This document shows positions 1 to 10,790 of a stretch of DNA of 64,000 bases, in pieces. Under the pieces are notes generated by a model. The model was not told the DNA's origin and made no database searches. It was given only the letters and a program-made list of their open reading frames with translations. Within the stretch, counting starts at the first letter, position 1. Each line of letters opens with the position of its first letter. The DNA is from Doris montereyensis (taxonomy: Eukaryota; Mollusca; Gastropoda; Nudibranchia; Dorididae): assembly GCA_037039925.1 (NCBI GenBank), contig JAXRKP010001303.1, forward strand, positions 1 to 64,000. Direction: 5' to 3'. Both the position numbers and the translations under genes were made by a program.

Positions 1-3000
1 AAGAAGAAGAAGAAGAAGAAGAAGAAGAAGGAGGAGAGAAGAAGAAGAAGAAGAAGAGAAGAAGAAAGAAAAGAAGAAGAAGAAGAAGAAGAAGAAGAAG
101 AAGAAGAAGAAAAGAGAAGAAGAAGAAGAGAAGAGAAGAGAAGAGAAGAGAGAAGAGAAGAGAAGAAGAAGAAGAGAAGAGAAGAGAAGAGAGAGAAGAA
201 GAAGAAGAAGAGAGAAGAGAAGAAGAAGAAGAAGAAGAAGAAGAAGAAGAAGAAGAAGAAGAAGAAGACAAGAGAAGAAGAAGAAGAGAAGAGAGAGAAG
301 AAGAAGAAGAAGAAGAGAGAGAAGAAGAAGAAGATGAAGAGAAGAGAACTAGAAGAGAAAAGAAGAAGAAGAGAGAAGAGAAGGAGAAGAAGAAGAAGAA
401 GAAGAAGAAGAGAAGAAGAAGAAGAAGAAGAAGAAGAAGAAGAAGAAGAAGAAGAAGAAGAAGAAGAAGAAGAAGAAGAAGAAGAAGAAGAAGAAGAAGA
501 AGAAGAAGAAGAAGAAGAAGAAGAAGAAGAAGAAGAAGGAGAAGAAGAAGAAGAAGAAGAAGAAGAAGAAGAAGAAGAAGAAGAAGAAGAAGAAGAAGAA
601 GAAGAAGAAGAAGAAGAAGAAGAAGAAGAAGAGGAAGACGAAGAAGAAGAAGAAGAAGAAGAAGAAGAAGAAGAAGAAGAAGAAGAAGAAGAAGAAGAAG
701 AACAAGAAGAAGAAGAAGAAGAAGAAGAAGAAGAAGAAGAAGAAGAAGAAGAAGAAGAAGAAGAAGAAGAAGAAGAAGAAGAAGAAGAGAAGAAGAAGAA
801 GAAGAAGAAGAAGAAGAAGAAGAAGAAGAAGAAGAAGAAGAAGAAGAAGAAGAAGAAGAAGAAGAAGAAGAAGAAGAAGAAGAAGAAGAAGAAGAAGAAG
901 AAGAAGAAGAAGAAGAAGAAGAAGAAGAAGAAGAAGAAGAAGAAGAAGAAGAAGAAGAAGAAGAAGAAGAAGAAGAAGAAGAAGAAGAAGAAGAAGAAGA
1001 AGAAGAAGAAGAAGAAGAAGAAGAAGAAGAAGAAGAAGAAGAAGAAGAAGAAGAAGAAGAAGAAGAAGAAGAAGAAAGAAGAAGAAGAAGAAGAAGAAGA
1101 AGAAGAAGAAGAAGAAGAAGAAGAAGAAGAAGAAGAAGAAGAAGAAGAAGAAGAAGAAGAAGAAGAAGAAGAAGAAGAAGAAGAAGAAGAAGAAGAAGAA
1201 GAAGAAGAAGAAGAAGAAGAAGAAGAAGAAGAAGAAGAAGAAGAAGAAGAAGAAGAAGAAGAAGAAGAAGAAGAAGAAGAAGAAGAAGAAGAAGAAGAAG
1301 AAGAAGAAGAAGAAGAAGAAGAAGAAAAGAAGAAGAAGAAGAAGAAGAAGAAGAAGAAGAAGAAGAAGAAGAAGAAGAAGAAGAAGAAGAAGAAGAAGAA
1401 GAAGAAGAAGAAGAAGAAGAAGAAGAAGAAGAAGAAGAAGAAGAAGAAGAAGAAGAAGAAGAAGAAGAAGAAGAAGAAGAAGAAGAAGAAGAAGAAGAAG
1501 AAGAAGAAGAAGAAGAAGAAGAAGAAGAAAGAAGAAGAAGAAGAAGAAGAAGAAGAAGAAGAAGAAGAAGAAGAAGAAGAAGAAGAAGAAGAAGAAGAAG
1601 AAGAAGAAGAAGAAGAAGAAGAAGAAGAAGAAGAAGAAGAAGAAGAAGAAGAAGAAGAAGAAGAAGAAGAAGAAGAAGAAGAAGAAGAAGAAGAAGAAGA
1701 AGAAGAAGAAGAAGAAGAAGAAGAAGAAGAAGAAGAAGAAGAAGAAGAAGAAGAAGAAGAAGAAGAAGAAGAAGAAAAGAAGAAGAAGAAGAAGAAGAAG
1801 AAGAAGAAGAAGAAGAAGAAGAAGAAGAAGAAGAAGAAGAAGAAGAAGAAGAAGAAGAAGAAGAAGAAGAAGAAGAAGAAGAAGAAGAAGAAGAAGAAGA
1901 AGAAGAAGAAGAAGAAGAAGAAGAAGAAGAAGAAGAAGAAGAAGAAGAAGAAGAAGAAGAAGAAGAAGAAGAAGAAGAAGAAGAAGAAGAAGAAGAAGAA
2001 GAAGAAGAAGAAGAAGAAGAAGAAGAAGAAGAAGAAGAAGAAGAAGAAGAAGAAGAAGAAGAAGAAGAAGAAGAAGAAGAAGAAGAAGAAGAAGAAGAAG
2101 AAGAAGAAGAAGAAGAAGAAGAAGAAGAAGAAGAAGAAGAAGAAAAGAAGAAGAAGAAGAAGAAGAAGAAGAAGAAGAAGAAGAAGAAGAAGAAGAAGAA
2201 GAAGAAGAAGAAGAAGAAGAAGAAGAAGAAGAAGAAGAAGAAGAAGAAGAAGAAGAAGAAGAAGAAGAAGAAGAAGAAGAAGAAGAAGAAGAAGAAGAAG
2301 AAGAAGAAGAAGAAGAAGAAGAAGAAGAAGAAGAAGAAGAAGAAGAAGAAGAAGAAGAAGAAGAAGAAGAAGAAGAAGAAGAAGAAGAAGAAGAAGAAGA
2401 AGAAGAAGAAGAAGAAGAAGAAGAAGAAGAAGAAGAAGAAGAAGAAGAAGAAGAAGAAGAAGAAGAAGAAGAAGAAGAAGAAGAAGAAGAAGAAGAAGAA
2501 GAAGAAGAAGAAGAAGAAGAAGAAGAAGAAGAAGAAGAAGAAGAAGAAGAAGAAGAAGAAGAAGAAGAAGAAGAAGAAGAAGAAGAAGAAGAAGAAGAAG
2601 AAGAAGAAGAAGAAGAAGAAGAAGAAGAAGAAGAAGAAGAAGAAGAAGAAGAGAAGAAGAAGAAGAAGAAGAAGAAGAAGAAGAAGAAGAAGAAGAAGAA
2701 GAAGAAGAAGAAGAAGAAGAAGAAGAAGAAGAAGAAGAAGAAGAAGAAGAAGAAGAAGAAGAAGAAGAAGAAGAAGAAGAAGAAGAAGAAGAAGAAGAAG
2801 AAGAAGAAGAAGAAGAAGAAGAAGAAGAAGAAGAAGAAGAAGAAGAAGAAGAAGAAGAAGAAGAAGAAGAAGAAGAAGAAGAAGAAGAAGAAGAAGAAGA
2901 AGAAGAAGAAGGAGAAGAAGAAGAAGAAGAAGAAGAAGAAGAAGAAGAAGAAGAAGAAGAAGAAGAAGAAGAAGAAGAAGAAGAAGAAGAAGAAGAAGAA

Positions 3001-4934
3001 GAAGAAGAAGAAGAAGAAGAAGAAGAAGAAGAAGAAGAAGAAGAAGAAGAAGAAGAAGAAGAAGAAGAAGAAGAAGAAGAAGAAGAAGAAGAAGAAGAAG
3101 AAGAAGAAGAAGAAGAAGAAGAAGAAGAAGAAGAAGAAGAAGAAGAAGAAGAAGAAGAAGAAGAAGAAGAAGAAGAAGAAGAAGAAGAAGAAGAAGAAGA
3201 AGAAGAAGAAGAAGAAGAAGAAGAAGAAGAAGAAGAAGAAGAAGAAGAAGAAGAAGAAGAAGAAGAAGAAGAAGAAGAAGAAGAAGAAGAAGAAGAAGAA
3301 GAAGAAGAAGAAGAAGAAGAAGAAGAAGAAGAAGAAGAAGAAGAAGAAGAAGAAGAAGAAGAAGAAGAAGAAGAAGAAGAAGAAGAAGAAGAAGAAGAAG
3401 AAGAAGAAGAAGAAGAAGAAGAAGAAGAAGAAGAAGAAGAAGAAGAAGAAGAAGAAGAAGAAGAAGAAGAAGAAGAAGAAGAAGAAGAAGAAGAAGAAGA
3501 AGAAGAAGAAGAAGAAGAAGAAGAAGAAGAAGAAGAAGAAGAAGAAGAAGAAGAAGAAGAAGAAGAAGAAGAAGAAGAAGAAGAAGAAGAAGAAGAAGAA
3601 GAAGAAGAAGAAGAAGAAGAAGAAGAAGAAGAAGAAGAAGAAGAAGAAGAAGAAGAAGAAGAAGAAGAAGAAGAAGAAGAAGAAGAAGAAGAAGAAGAAG
3701 AAGAAGAAGAAGAAGAAGAAGAAGAAGAAGAAGAAGAAGAAGAAGAAGAAGAAGAAGAAGAAGAAGAAGAAGAAGAAGAAGAAGAAGAAGAAGAAGAAGA
3801 AGAAGAAGAAGAAGAAGAAGAAGAAGAAGAAGAAGAAGAAGAAGAAGAAGAAGAAGAAGAAGAAGAAGAAGAAGAAGAAGAAGAAGAAGAAGAAGAAGAA
3901 GAAGAAGAAGAAGAAGAAGAAGAAGAAGAAGAAGAAGAAGAAGAAGAAGAAGAAGAAGAAGAAGAAGAAGAAGAAGAAGAAGAAGAAGAAGAAGAAGAAG
4001 AAGAAGAAGAAGAAGAAGAAGAAGAAGAAGAAGAAGAAGAAGAAGAAGAAGAAGAAGAAGAAGAAGAAGAAGAAGAAGAAGAAGAAGAAGAAGAAGAAGA
4101 AGAAGAAGAAGAAGAAGAAGAAGAAGAAGAAGAAGAAGAAGAAGAAGAAGAAGAAGAAGAAGAAGAAGAAGAAGAAGAAGAAGAAGAAGAAGAAGAAGAA
4201 GAAGAAGAAGAAGAAGAAGAAGAAGAAGAAGAAGAAGATGAAGAAGAAGAAGAAGAAGAAGAAGAAGAAGAAGAAGAAGAAGAAGAAGAAGAAGAAGAAG
4301 AAGAAGAAGAAGAAGAAGAAGAAGAAGAAGAAGAAGAAGAAGAAGAAGAAGAAGAAGATGAAGAAGAAAAGAAGAAGAAAAGGAAAAGGAAGAGGAAGAG
4401 GAAGAAAAAGAAGAAGAAGAAGAAGAAGAAGAAGAAGAAGAAGAAGAAGAAGAAGAAGAAGAAGAAGAAGAAGAAGAAGAAGAAGAAGAAGAAGAACAAG
4501 AAGAGCAAAACAAAAAGAGAAAAAGGAAGAGGAAGAGGAAGAGGAAGAAGAAAAAGAAGAAGAAGAAGAAGAAGAAGAAGAAGAGGAAGAGGAAGAGGAA
4601 GAGGAAGAAGAAATAGAAGAAGAAGAAGAAGAAGAAGAAGAAGAAGAAGAAGAAGAAGAAGAAGAAGAAGAAGAAGAAGAAGAAGAAGAAGAAGAAGAAG
4701 AAGAAGAAGAAGAAGAAGAAGAAGAAGAAGAAGAAGAAGAAGAAGACGAAGAAGAAGAAGAAGAAGAAGAAGAAGAAGAAGAAGAAGAAGAAGAAGAAGA
4801 AGAAGAAGAAGAAGAAGAAGAAGAAGAAGAAGAAGAAGAAGAAGAAGAAGAAGAAGAAGAAGAAGAAGAAGAAGAAGAAGAAGAAGAAGAAGAAGAAGAA
4901 GAAGAAGAAGAAGAAGAAGAAAGAGAAGAACATG
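1..4934. repeat. Giant (GAA)n/(TTC)n microsatellite
   Basis: An almost uninterrupted GAA trinucleotide tract. The first 400 bp and 4370-4620 are mixed (GAGAA, GGAAGA variants). The longest pure stretch I can read is about 2914-4238, roughly 440 units, between a G interruption at 2911-2913 and a T at 4239. Phase slips of one or two bases occur near 787, 1075, 1326, 1530, 1776, 2144 and 2652. The tract is open in all frames of both strands and gives poly-Glu/Lys/Arg or poly-Ser/Phe/Leu frames, which are not genes. The true length is uncertain because such tracts are hard to assemble. Confidence 0.97.
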
Positions 4935-5470
4935 AACAAGAAGGAGAATAAGAACGAGAACAAGAAAAACAATAAGTACACGAACAAGAACAAGAAGAAA
5001 AAGAGACGGGCGAGGAGGAGGATCGAAAAAAATGAAATAAAATCTTAAACAAAGCAAAACAAAAGGAAAATGAAGAGGATATCTCTTAAGATGTCAAGAT
5101 CAAAGCATTCGAATACCTACCAGATAGGAGTTCGAAAAAAGATAATTTCATTTCGTTGTAAAATAATTTGTATCCTTATGGTGTGTTTGAAATTGTTGAA
5201 TAAATCGATCTGATCGCCACCCTCATTTAGGCTATGTAGTACTCCAAGACATCTTGTATACTTGTATTGTCCCTGCATCCCTAGCTAGTTTATCAACCTG
5301 CACTGCAATTATCGTTTACTGCCGAGGTGAAAGTTGAATTCAGTTGGTCCTTTTATCGTTTTATGAGTCTGCTACGCAACACGTAGGCCTTTGAACATTT
5401 CAGTATTATTATAGAGATCTATTTTATTTATCTTTTGATCCATAACAGGTATAGGTCCTATAACGGTGAA
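4935..5470. other. Unique sequence, no gene seen
   Basis: After the purine tract decays (GAACAAGAA variants to about 5060) the sequence becomes mixed and AT-rich. I see no open frame with a recognisable product and no RNA gene. Confidence 0.5.
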
Positions 5471-5486
5471 ATGTTGTTTTTTTATA

Positions 5487-5650
5487 AATCTAGATCTAGC
5501 TCAAGTATAAATGTTAGATCTAGATCTAGATCTAGACATAGGCGTATATTTAGATACAGAAGATCTAGATCTAGATCTAGATCTAGATCTAGATCTAGCT
5601 ATCTATTATTAATAGTAATAGGCCTATAAACGTAATAAGATCTCTAGATC
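5487..5650. repeat. (AGATCT)n palindromic hexamer microsatellite
   Basis: Two blocks of tandem AGATCT (about 5513-5535 and 5560-5598) with satellite copies on either side. The unit is its own reverse complement, so every register of the array can form a hairpin. Read in one frame it gives an Arg-Ser repeat that looks like an RS domain, but there is no gene context. Scattered TAGATCTAG copies recur near 9410, 16330, 16540 and 23790. Confidence 0.9.
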
Positions 5651-5996
5651 TCAATCTCTTAACCCTTTTAACTCTATCAGTTTTTCCCTATACTTGGCTA
5701 TAATATTTTAATTTCTTTATATATATTGTTTTTGTATTTTCATTTATGGATTTCATATACAATGTATTATTACTATTATTATGATTGGTCGCTCTAATCA
5801 TTTCCTGCATTTTCTTTGAGTTCAGGCCTAGTCTTAGTCTGGCTGGTGAATCACTCGTAATTTTGTGGGCAAATAAGGATTGTTCTAGAGGAAATTTTAT
5901 AGGCCCCTGTGGGCCAATACACTCCGTTTGAGATATTTGGATTGGGTATAGAAAATTTGGATTTTCATAGTGATGATGTGATCTGACATACTAAGT
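5651..5996. other. AT-rich spacer, nothing recognised
   Basis: Mixed AT-rich sequence with a short (TTA)n run near 5770. No coding or RNA feature can be supported. Confidence 0.4.
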
Positions 5997-6030
5997 GCCG
6001 GGGTGAAATTAAGATCGGATCTTTATTTTC

Positions 6031-6073
6031 AGCCGGGGTGAAAATAATATGAGCTATTATTCTCACCCCGGCT
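6031..6073. repeat. Inverted repeat (hairpin), 19-bp arms
   Basis: Arms at 6031-6049 and 6055-6073 are reverse complements with one mismatch, separated by a 5-base loop (TGAGC). A shorter palindrome of the same motif is at 8025-8051. Confidence 0.85.
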
Positions 6074-6467
6074 CAGCTGGTTTTCATGTCACTATGCCTA
6101 GTCCTTGGGTCTTTCAAGTTTTCATTGGTCGGGGTCAATCATTTTTTAATGGCCCCAATATTTGTGTTTCGCAACTAGAATTTAGAATCAATCAGCTATG
6201 CTACGCTGTTTTGTTTGTTTGTTTCTCATCGGCTGGGTTCTTTGTTTCTTTTCTTTTTGCCGGAGAGAGAGACACTCAGACAGACAGAGAGATACGCTAT
6301 ACTATATTTAGTGGGCTGATCTTGTAAAAATGAATTGCAAATAGCGGTACATAAAAACCTCAAGAGAATCAAAAGAAAGTTCTGCAAAATAAGAAAGATC
6401 CTACTAGTACTAGATCTACTGCGAAGCAGTCTGGAACGGTAAGCTTATCCGAGAATATTCACACAGA

Positions 6468-6790
6468 GAGAGAGGTGATGGAAGAAAACACACGGGGATA
6501 GAGAGAGAGAGAGAGATGAGAGAGAGCGAGGGGGAGGGAGGGAGAGAGAGAGAATGGAAGAAAACACACACAGAGAAAGAGAGAGAGAGAGAGGAGAAAG
6601 AGAGAGAGGATGGAAGAAAACACACGCAGAGAAAGAGAGAGAGAGAGAGGGGGGGAGCAAGAGGGAGGGAGAGAGAGAGAATGGAAGAAAACACACAGAA
6701 AGAGAGAGGGAGAAGGGGGGGGGAGGGAGAGAGAGAGAGAATGGAAAAAAACACACACAGAAAGAGAGAGGGAGAGAGAGAGCACACGGA
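6468..6790. repeat. GA-rich minisatellite, about 55-75-bp units
   Basis: Five units each contain ATGGAAGAAAACACAC followed by a (GA)n run, starting near 6477, 6554, 6610, 6682 and 6741. The open frames on both strands here are products of the repeat and not genes. Confidence 0.85.
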
Positions 6791-8345
6791 AATTGACAGA
6801 AGAAAAACAAGGGGCCTTTCACTCAGTACACAACGAGAGTGAGAGAAGACACAGACACATAATATTTAAACAACAGTGTACACCTTGGTTCTGAAAAAAG
6901 TTTATTTTAAATATAAAATGGAATACATAATTTCACAAGCACGGAGCCATGGAAAAACATGTCAGTATAACCAGTTCTCAAAACCTCAAAAGGATGCAGA
7001 TACCACACCACGTTTTCCAAAAACTTTCTTACAAGTACAAGTGTGATGGGGGGAACGTAAAAATTATACATGTACTTTCAAGTAATTTATAATAAAGAAA
7101 ACGTAAAAACAATGCATAACCCATGTGATAAAATAAAGTGCACTTCAGTATATTATGCTAAATATATGCAATCAATTCTCGAGATTTGGAAATAGGCCTA
7201 CATAATAAAAACCTCAAGAGAATCAAAAAGAAAGTTCGGCAACAAAAAGAAAGATTGTTACTTTCAACATTTATATATAAAAAACGAAAAACAAAACAAA
7301 ACCTCACAAACTGTGATGGGAAACGTTAAAAATACATATATATGTACTTTGAAGTAATTTATAAGAAAACATAAAAACAATGCATAACTATGATAATTGA
7401 TAACCAGAGTGTGACCAAATGAATTGCACTTCTCAAGATTTGGAAATACCGATACATAAAAAACATCAAGAGGACCAAAAAGAAAGTTCGGCAAAAAGAA
7501 ATATTGTGCCTTTCAACATTTATATAAAATCTACATGACATGTTTCCATATGTTCAAGATGAAAAAAAAACAAAAACAAAACCCCACACTGGGATAAGAA
7601 GGTAGAGCCTACATCAACGCTGTCCCAAGTGAGAGATAAAAATAGAATGCCAGTGACAAAATTTTTTGTGTCCCACCCCCCTCCTTTGGACGTTTCTGTA
7701 AGTAAACCACCTTTTCATGTCCAGGTGAGTAGGAATTGAACAAAATGAAAGTGTACAAGTGTGATGGGGAACGTTAAAAAAATACATATTTGGATAGAAT
7801 GAATAATAGAATATGAAACAACGAGGCACGCAGGTGACTACGACTGCGAGCAATATGAAACAACGAGGCACGACTGACACTGACACGAGGTGAATGCGAC
7901 TGCGAGCTCTGGGACGAGATCCGGTGAGGGAAAAACCGGCTGAAAATAAGATCCGATAACTGCGAGAATCTCATCTCTAGGGCGAGATCCGGTGAGAAAA
8001 AACCGGCTGAAAATAAGATCAGAAATTATTCTCAGCCCGGCTGAAAATAATCACTCCGTTATAAATATGTATGTAAAACCGTCAAAAAGAAAAGATAATT
8101 ATGCAAATTAGCTCATTTGCATGTCTATAAATAGATTTACATATATGCCAATGAAGACACAAAATAACCATTACAACTGAACAAAGATGTTTTATTCACC
8201 AAATAATGAGTTGGTTTATTTCTTTGCAGTTGTGCGTACTCACACAAGGCCCATGAAGACCTTTCTGACAACTTGAACGTATGGTGCGGGCTCTTTTTCG
8301 GCCCCGAGGTAATTTTCAATTTGATTTATAATGTTTATCCATGTT

Positions 8346-8420
8346 TGAGCGCACTGAGCTTAGTATATATCAGGGTGGGGCGCTATACAAGAACTATTTG
8401 TTATTATTATTATTATTAAT
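8346..8420 (+). mobile_element. SINE or L2-type LINE 3' end with (TAT)n tail
   Basis: A short segment ending GGGCGCTATACAAGAACTAT and then (TTA)n. Ends of the form GCGCTATAxAA-(TTA)n are typical of L2-clade LINE and dependent SINE 3' termini. No body of the element is recognisable upstream. Confidence 0.5.
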
Positions 8421-9619
8421 GGTGAACCGAATGAGGACGCAGCTCCTTTCACCATTAAAATTAATTACGGATAGTGGCAAAGTCTATCCATCATAGGGAC
8501 GAATAGCGCTGTCCTTTTTACATACTTAATGACGTTTCTTTTTGTGTTACATACCGACGTATTCTGAGCTAACTCCGTCCGTTTCATTCGCAGGCTTATT
8601 GTGTAGTCTCCCAAAACTCTGGGGCCAAACTTTTATTTTCGTCTACAACCCCAAAAAAGATGATCACTCAGAAGACAGCTTATTTATAAACCATCCTTGC
8701 CCTTTACTTCGATTTTGAAGCCAGGAAGTCAGACTAAAAGGCTAAAATGTGATATTTGATTTTGAGAAGTCTGGATGCACTTATTGGTTTCAAATTATAA
8801 AGATAAAAATAATGATTTCCAAAACTCCAAAATTGACCCAGGAATATGTAAATTATTTCAATTTTACACACTTGTTGAAATTAATTCTAGAACCGTTTTT
8901 TCTGAGCCGATTTTTGACGGAACGTGGACTGTTTTTTAGTTCTATTTGAACGTAAAAAAATTTACTTTTATACTTTTGACTTCACACAATGCTTATAATA
9001 TGTTTGAACTTAGATCTAGGACCGATTAAGTGTGAATTTTATGGAAACTATTCTTGCAGCACTGAAGGTGTCTTGCTTTGTGCCTTTGCCCTCCTCCGAA
9101 GCCACCTGCATTCAGTATTATGCAAGTGATTATGCAAATTAGACAAAACCCTACTGTGTGTTACATGAAGCAATGGCAAAGGTCAACATATCACTTACAT
9201 TCAATAATTGGTCCTAGTCATGTCACATGGTGGGTTATTGACACTGCTTGTGTTCAAATAAACTGTTGTGTCAGAATGGCAGAAATGACTGAGGTCAGTC
9301 ACAAATACTGCCCCAACTGGTGGCAAACTCTCTCTTTCTTATCCCAAACTTTTTCCTCAATTATGTCCCTTTTTCTCAATGCCTGAGTATGGAAATTCTT
9401 CCTTATGGATAGATCTAGACAATAAGACAGAATAGGGACCATTTCATTTTGGAATCTTTCAAGTTTCAGTTTTGTTTACATTTTTGTAATATGAAAAAGG
9501 ACTGAAAGGTTGAAAAGATTAAATACACAGGAAGGCTGTCTAAAATATGAAATTAAAAGTTACTGAAAAAAATCAATCTCTTTTCTTTACTTGAAAAGAG
9601 TAGATCTAAGCTTCACAGC
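8421..9619. other. Intergenic or intronic sequence upstream of VHL
   Basis: No feature can be supported. A 102-codon open frame at 9078-9386 has no recognisable domain and no splice context. A 5' VHL exon could lie here or further upstream, but I could not identify one. Confidence 0.4.
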
Positions 9620-9624
9620 CTTTT

Positions 9625-9842
9625 TGTGATAAAGTGATGTAACGGACACAATCCATTATATTATTGATACCCTTGATATTATAGTTATTGTTTCCCTTAT
9701 CATGTTTACTATTACTTGTAATGTAAGAGTAATAGTCCCTGTTTTGACAAATAAAGGAACTTCCTGTTCAAATCATAACAACAATGGCTGGTCTTGTCTA
9801 ATCATCTAAGATCCTTAATATCTCAATCTATAAGCTACCTCA
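9625..9842 (+). repeat. 5' LTR of Gypsy element
   Basis: 218 bp, starts TGTGATAAAG and ends GCTACCTCA (TG...CA termini). It is repeated at 14370-14581. It holds an AATAAAG polyadenylation-type signal within TGACAAATAAAGGAAC. A likely primer-binding site, TGGCGAAGAGG, begins one base after the LTR at 9844 and overlaps the gag start codon. Confidence 0.93.
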
Positions 9843-10790
9843 ATGGCGAAGAGGAATCTGAGCTACAGAGCATCTTTTGCTATAAAGGAAGTACTATATT
9901 TTGCTACAATGGCGTTATTTGGCCATATTAATGAATTTAATGAAGCAACAGAAACCATAGTTGATTACCTCGGCAGAGTGCAATTCTACTTAGAAGCTAA
10001 CGGGGGTGGAGGACAACCAGAAAAAAAGAGCAATTTTGCTATCAATAATTGGCCCTCAACAGTTCAGGCTGTTGAAGGATTTAACATCACCAGTGAGTCC
10101 TGCCACAAAATCGTTTGACGAGCTATGTCAAATTTACGCAATCACTATGCCCCAACACCACCGAAGTTCTTATGCAGAGCAAAATTTGAACTACGAACAA
10201 GACGGCCTCATGAATCCGATCGGACCACGTTTGCTCTACGCCATATGAGCGAACACTGTGAATTTGGAGAAACACTGAACGACAGGTTGTGTGAAAAGTT
10301 CGTCACCGGTGTAAACAGCACAGAAGTGCAACGTAAATTGGTTATGGAACGCAACCTCACCATAGATAAAGCCATCCAAATTGCTACGACACACTTACAG
10401 TCTACAGACGCAGCCCGTTCTCTGGCACCAACATCTGTCAATGTCATCGGTAGATATCAAAACGGCAATCGTCATATGGCCCATGCTCACCCAAAATCTA
10501 ATAATACAGACCCCACACATCCCAACGCTCCCACTCCCAGTCATCGTTATCCGAACCGTTAAACCCTACCAATTATCGTAACCCTACCACTACCAATTAT
10601 CGTAACCCAACCACTACCATTAATCGTAACCCTACCCATCGTCAACAAGCAACCAACAACAAATGCTACCGCTGTCATGGCCCCCATTCATCAAATCATT
10701 GCAAATTCAGAAATGCGACTTGCTACAACTGTAACCGCCAAGGTCATATTTCAAAGGCATGCTTGAAACCCAAAGTACAAGGGCAAGTTA
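9843..10790 (+). pseudogene. gag: Gypsy gag (capsid and zinc knuckles), frameshifted
   Basis: It begins at the ATG directly after the 5' LTR. The capsid region runs through three frames: FGHINEFNEATETIVDYLGR, then LLSIIGPQQFRLLKDL, then a longer frame at 10125-10562. A CA-rich direct repeat (10565-10640) separates it from two CCHC zinc knuckles at 10664-10764, of which the second reads CYNCNRQGHISKAC. The first knuckle has lost normal spacing (C-x2-C-x8-C). The product would be the structural Gag that packages element RNA. It is not intact as read. Confidence 0.85.

Larger units (their letters stand above)
5997..8055. mobile_element. Possible non-autonomous DNA transposon with inverted ends
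   Basis: The left edge (about 5997-6075) carries GCCGGGGTGAAAATAATA and a segment reading ATCGGATCTTTATTTTCAG. The right edge (about 7920-8055) carries the same motifs inverted (CCGGCTGAAAATAAGATC). The roughly 1.9 kb between them has no transposase. It holds a GA minisatellite and internally repeated AT-rich pieces (AACCTCAAGAGAATCAAAA at about 6357, 7212 and, diverged, 7464; a second unit near 7045, 7313 and 7760). I infer a foldback or MITE-like element or a composite of several; no target-site duplication is clear. Confidence 0.4.

Noticed and set aside
334..5052. Two very long open frames (about 1530 and 1570 codons) on opposite strands
   Set aside because: Pure translations of the GAA repeat in shifting phase; homopolymeric Glu/Lys/Arg or Phe/Leu/Ser, open in all frames.
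5435..5629. Apparent RS-domain protein
   Set aside because: Arg-Ser dipeptides come from (AGATCT)n; no splice sites or flanking coding sequence.
6049..6327. 92-codon plus-strand frame next to the hairpin
   Set aside because: Starts inside the inverted repeat and has no recognisable domain; likely chance.
9078..9386. 102-codon plus-strand frame as a 5' VHL exon
   Set aside because: No resemblance to VHL, no matching donor phase; probably chance.
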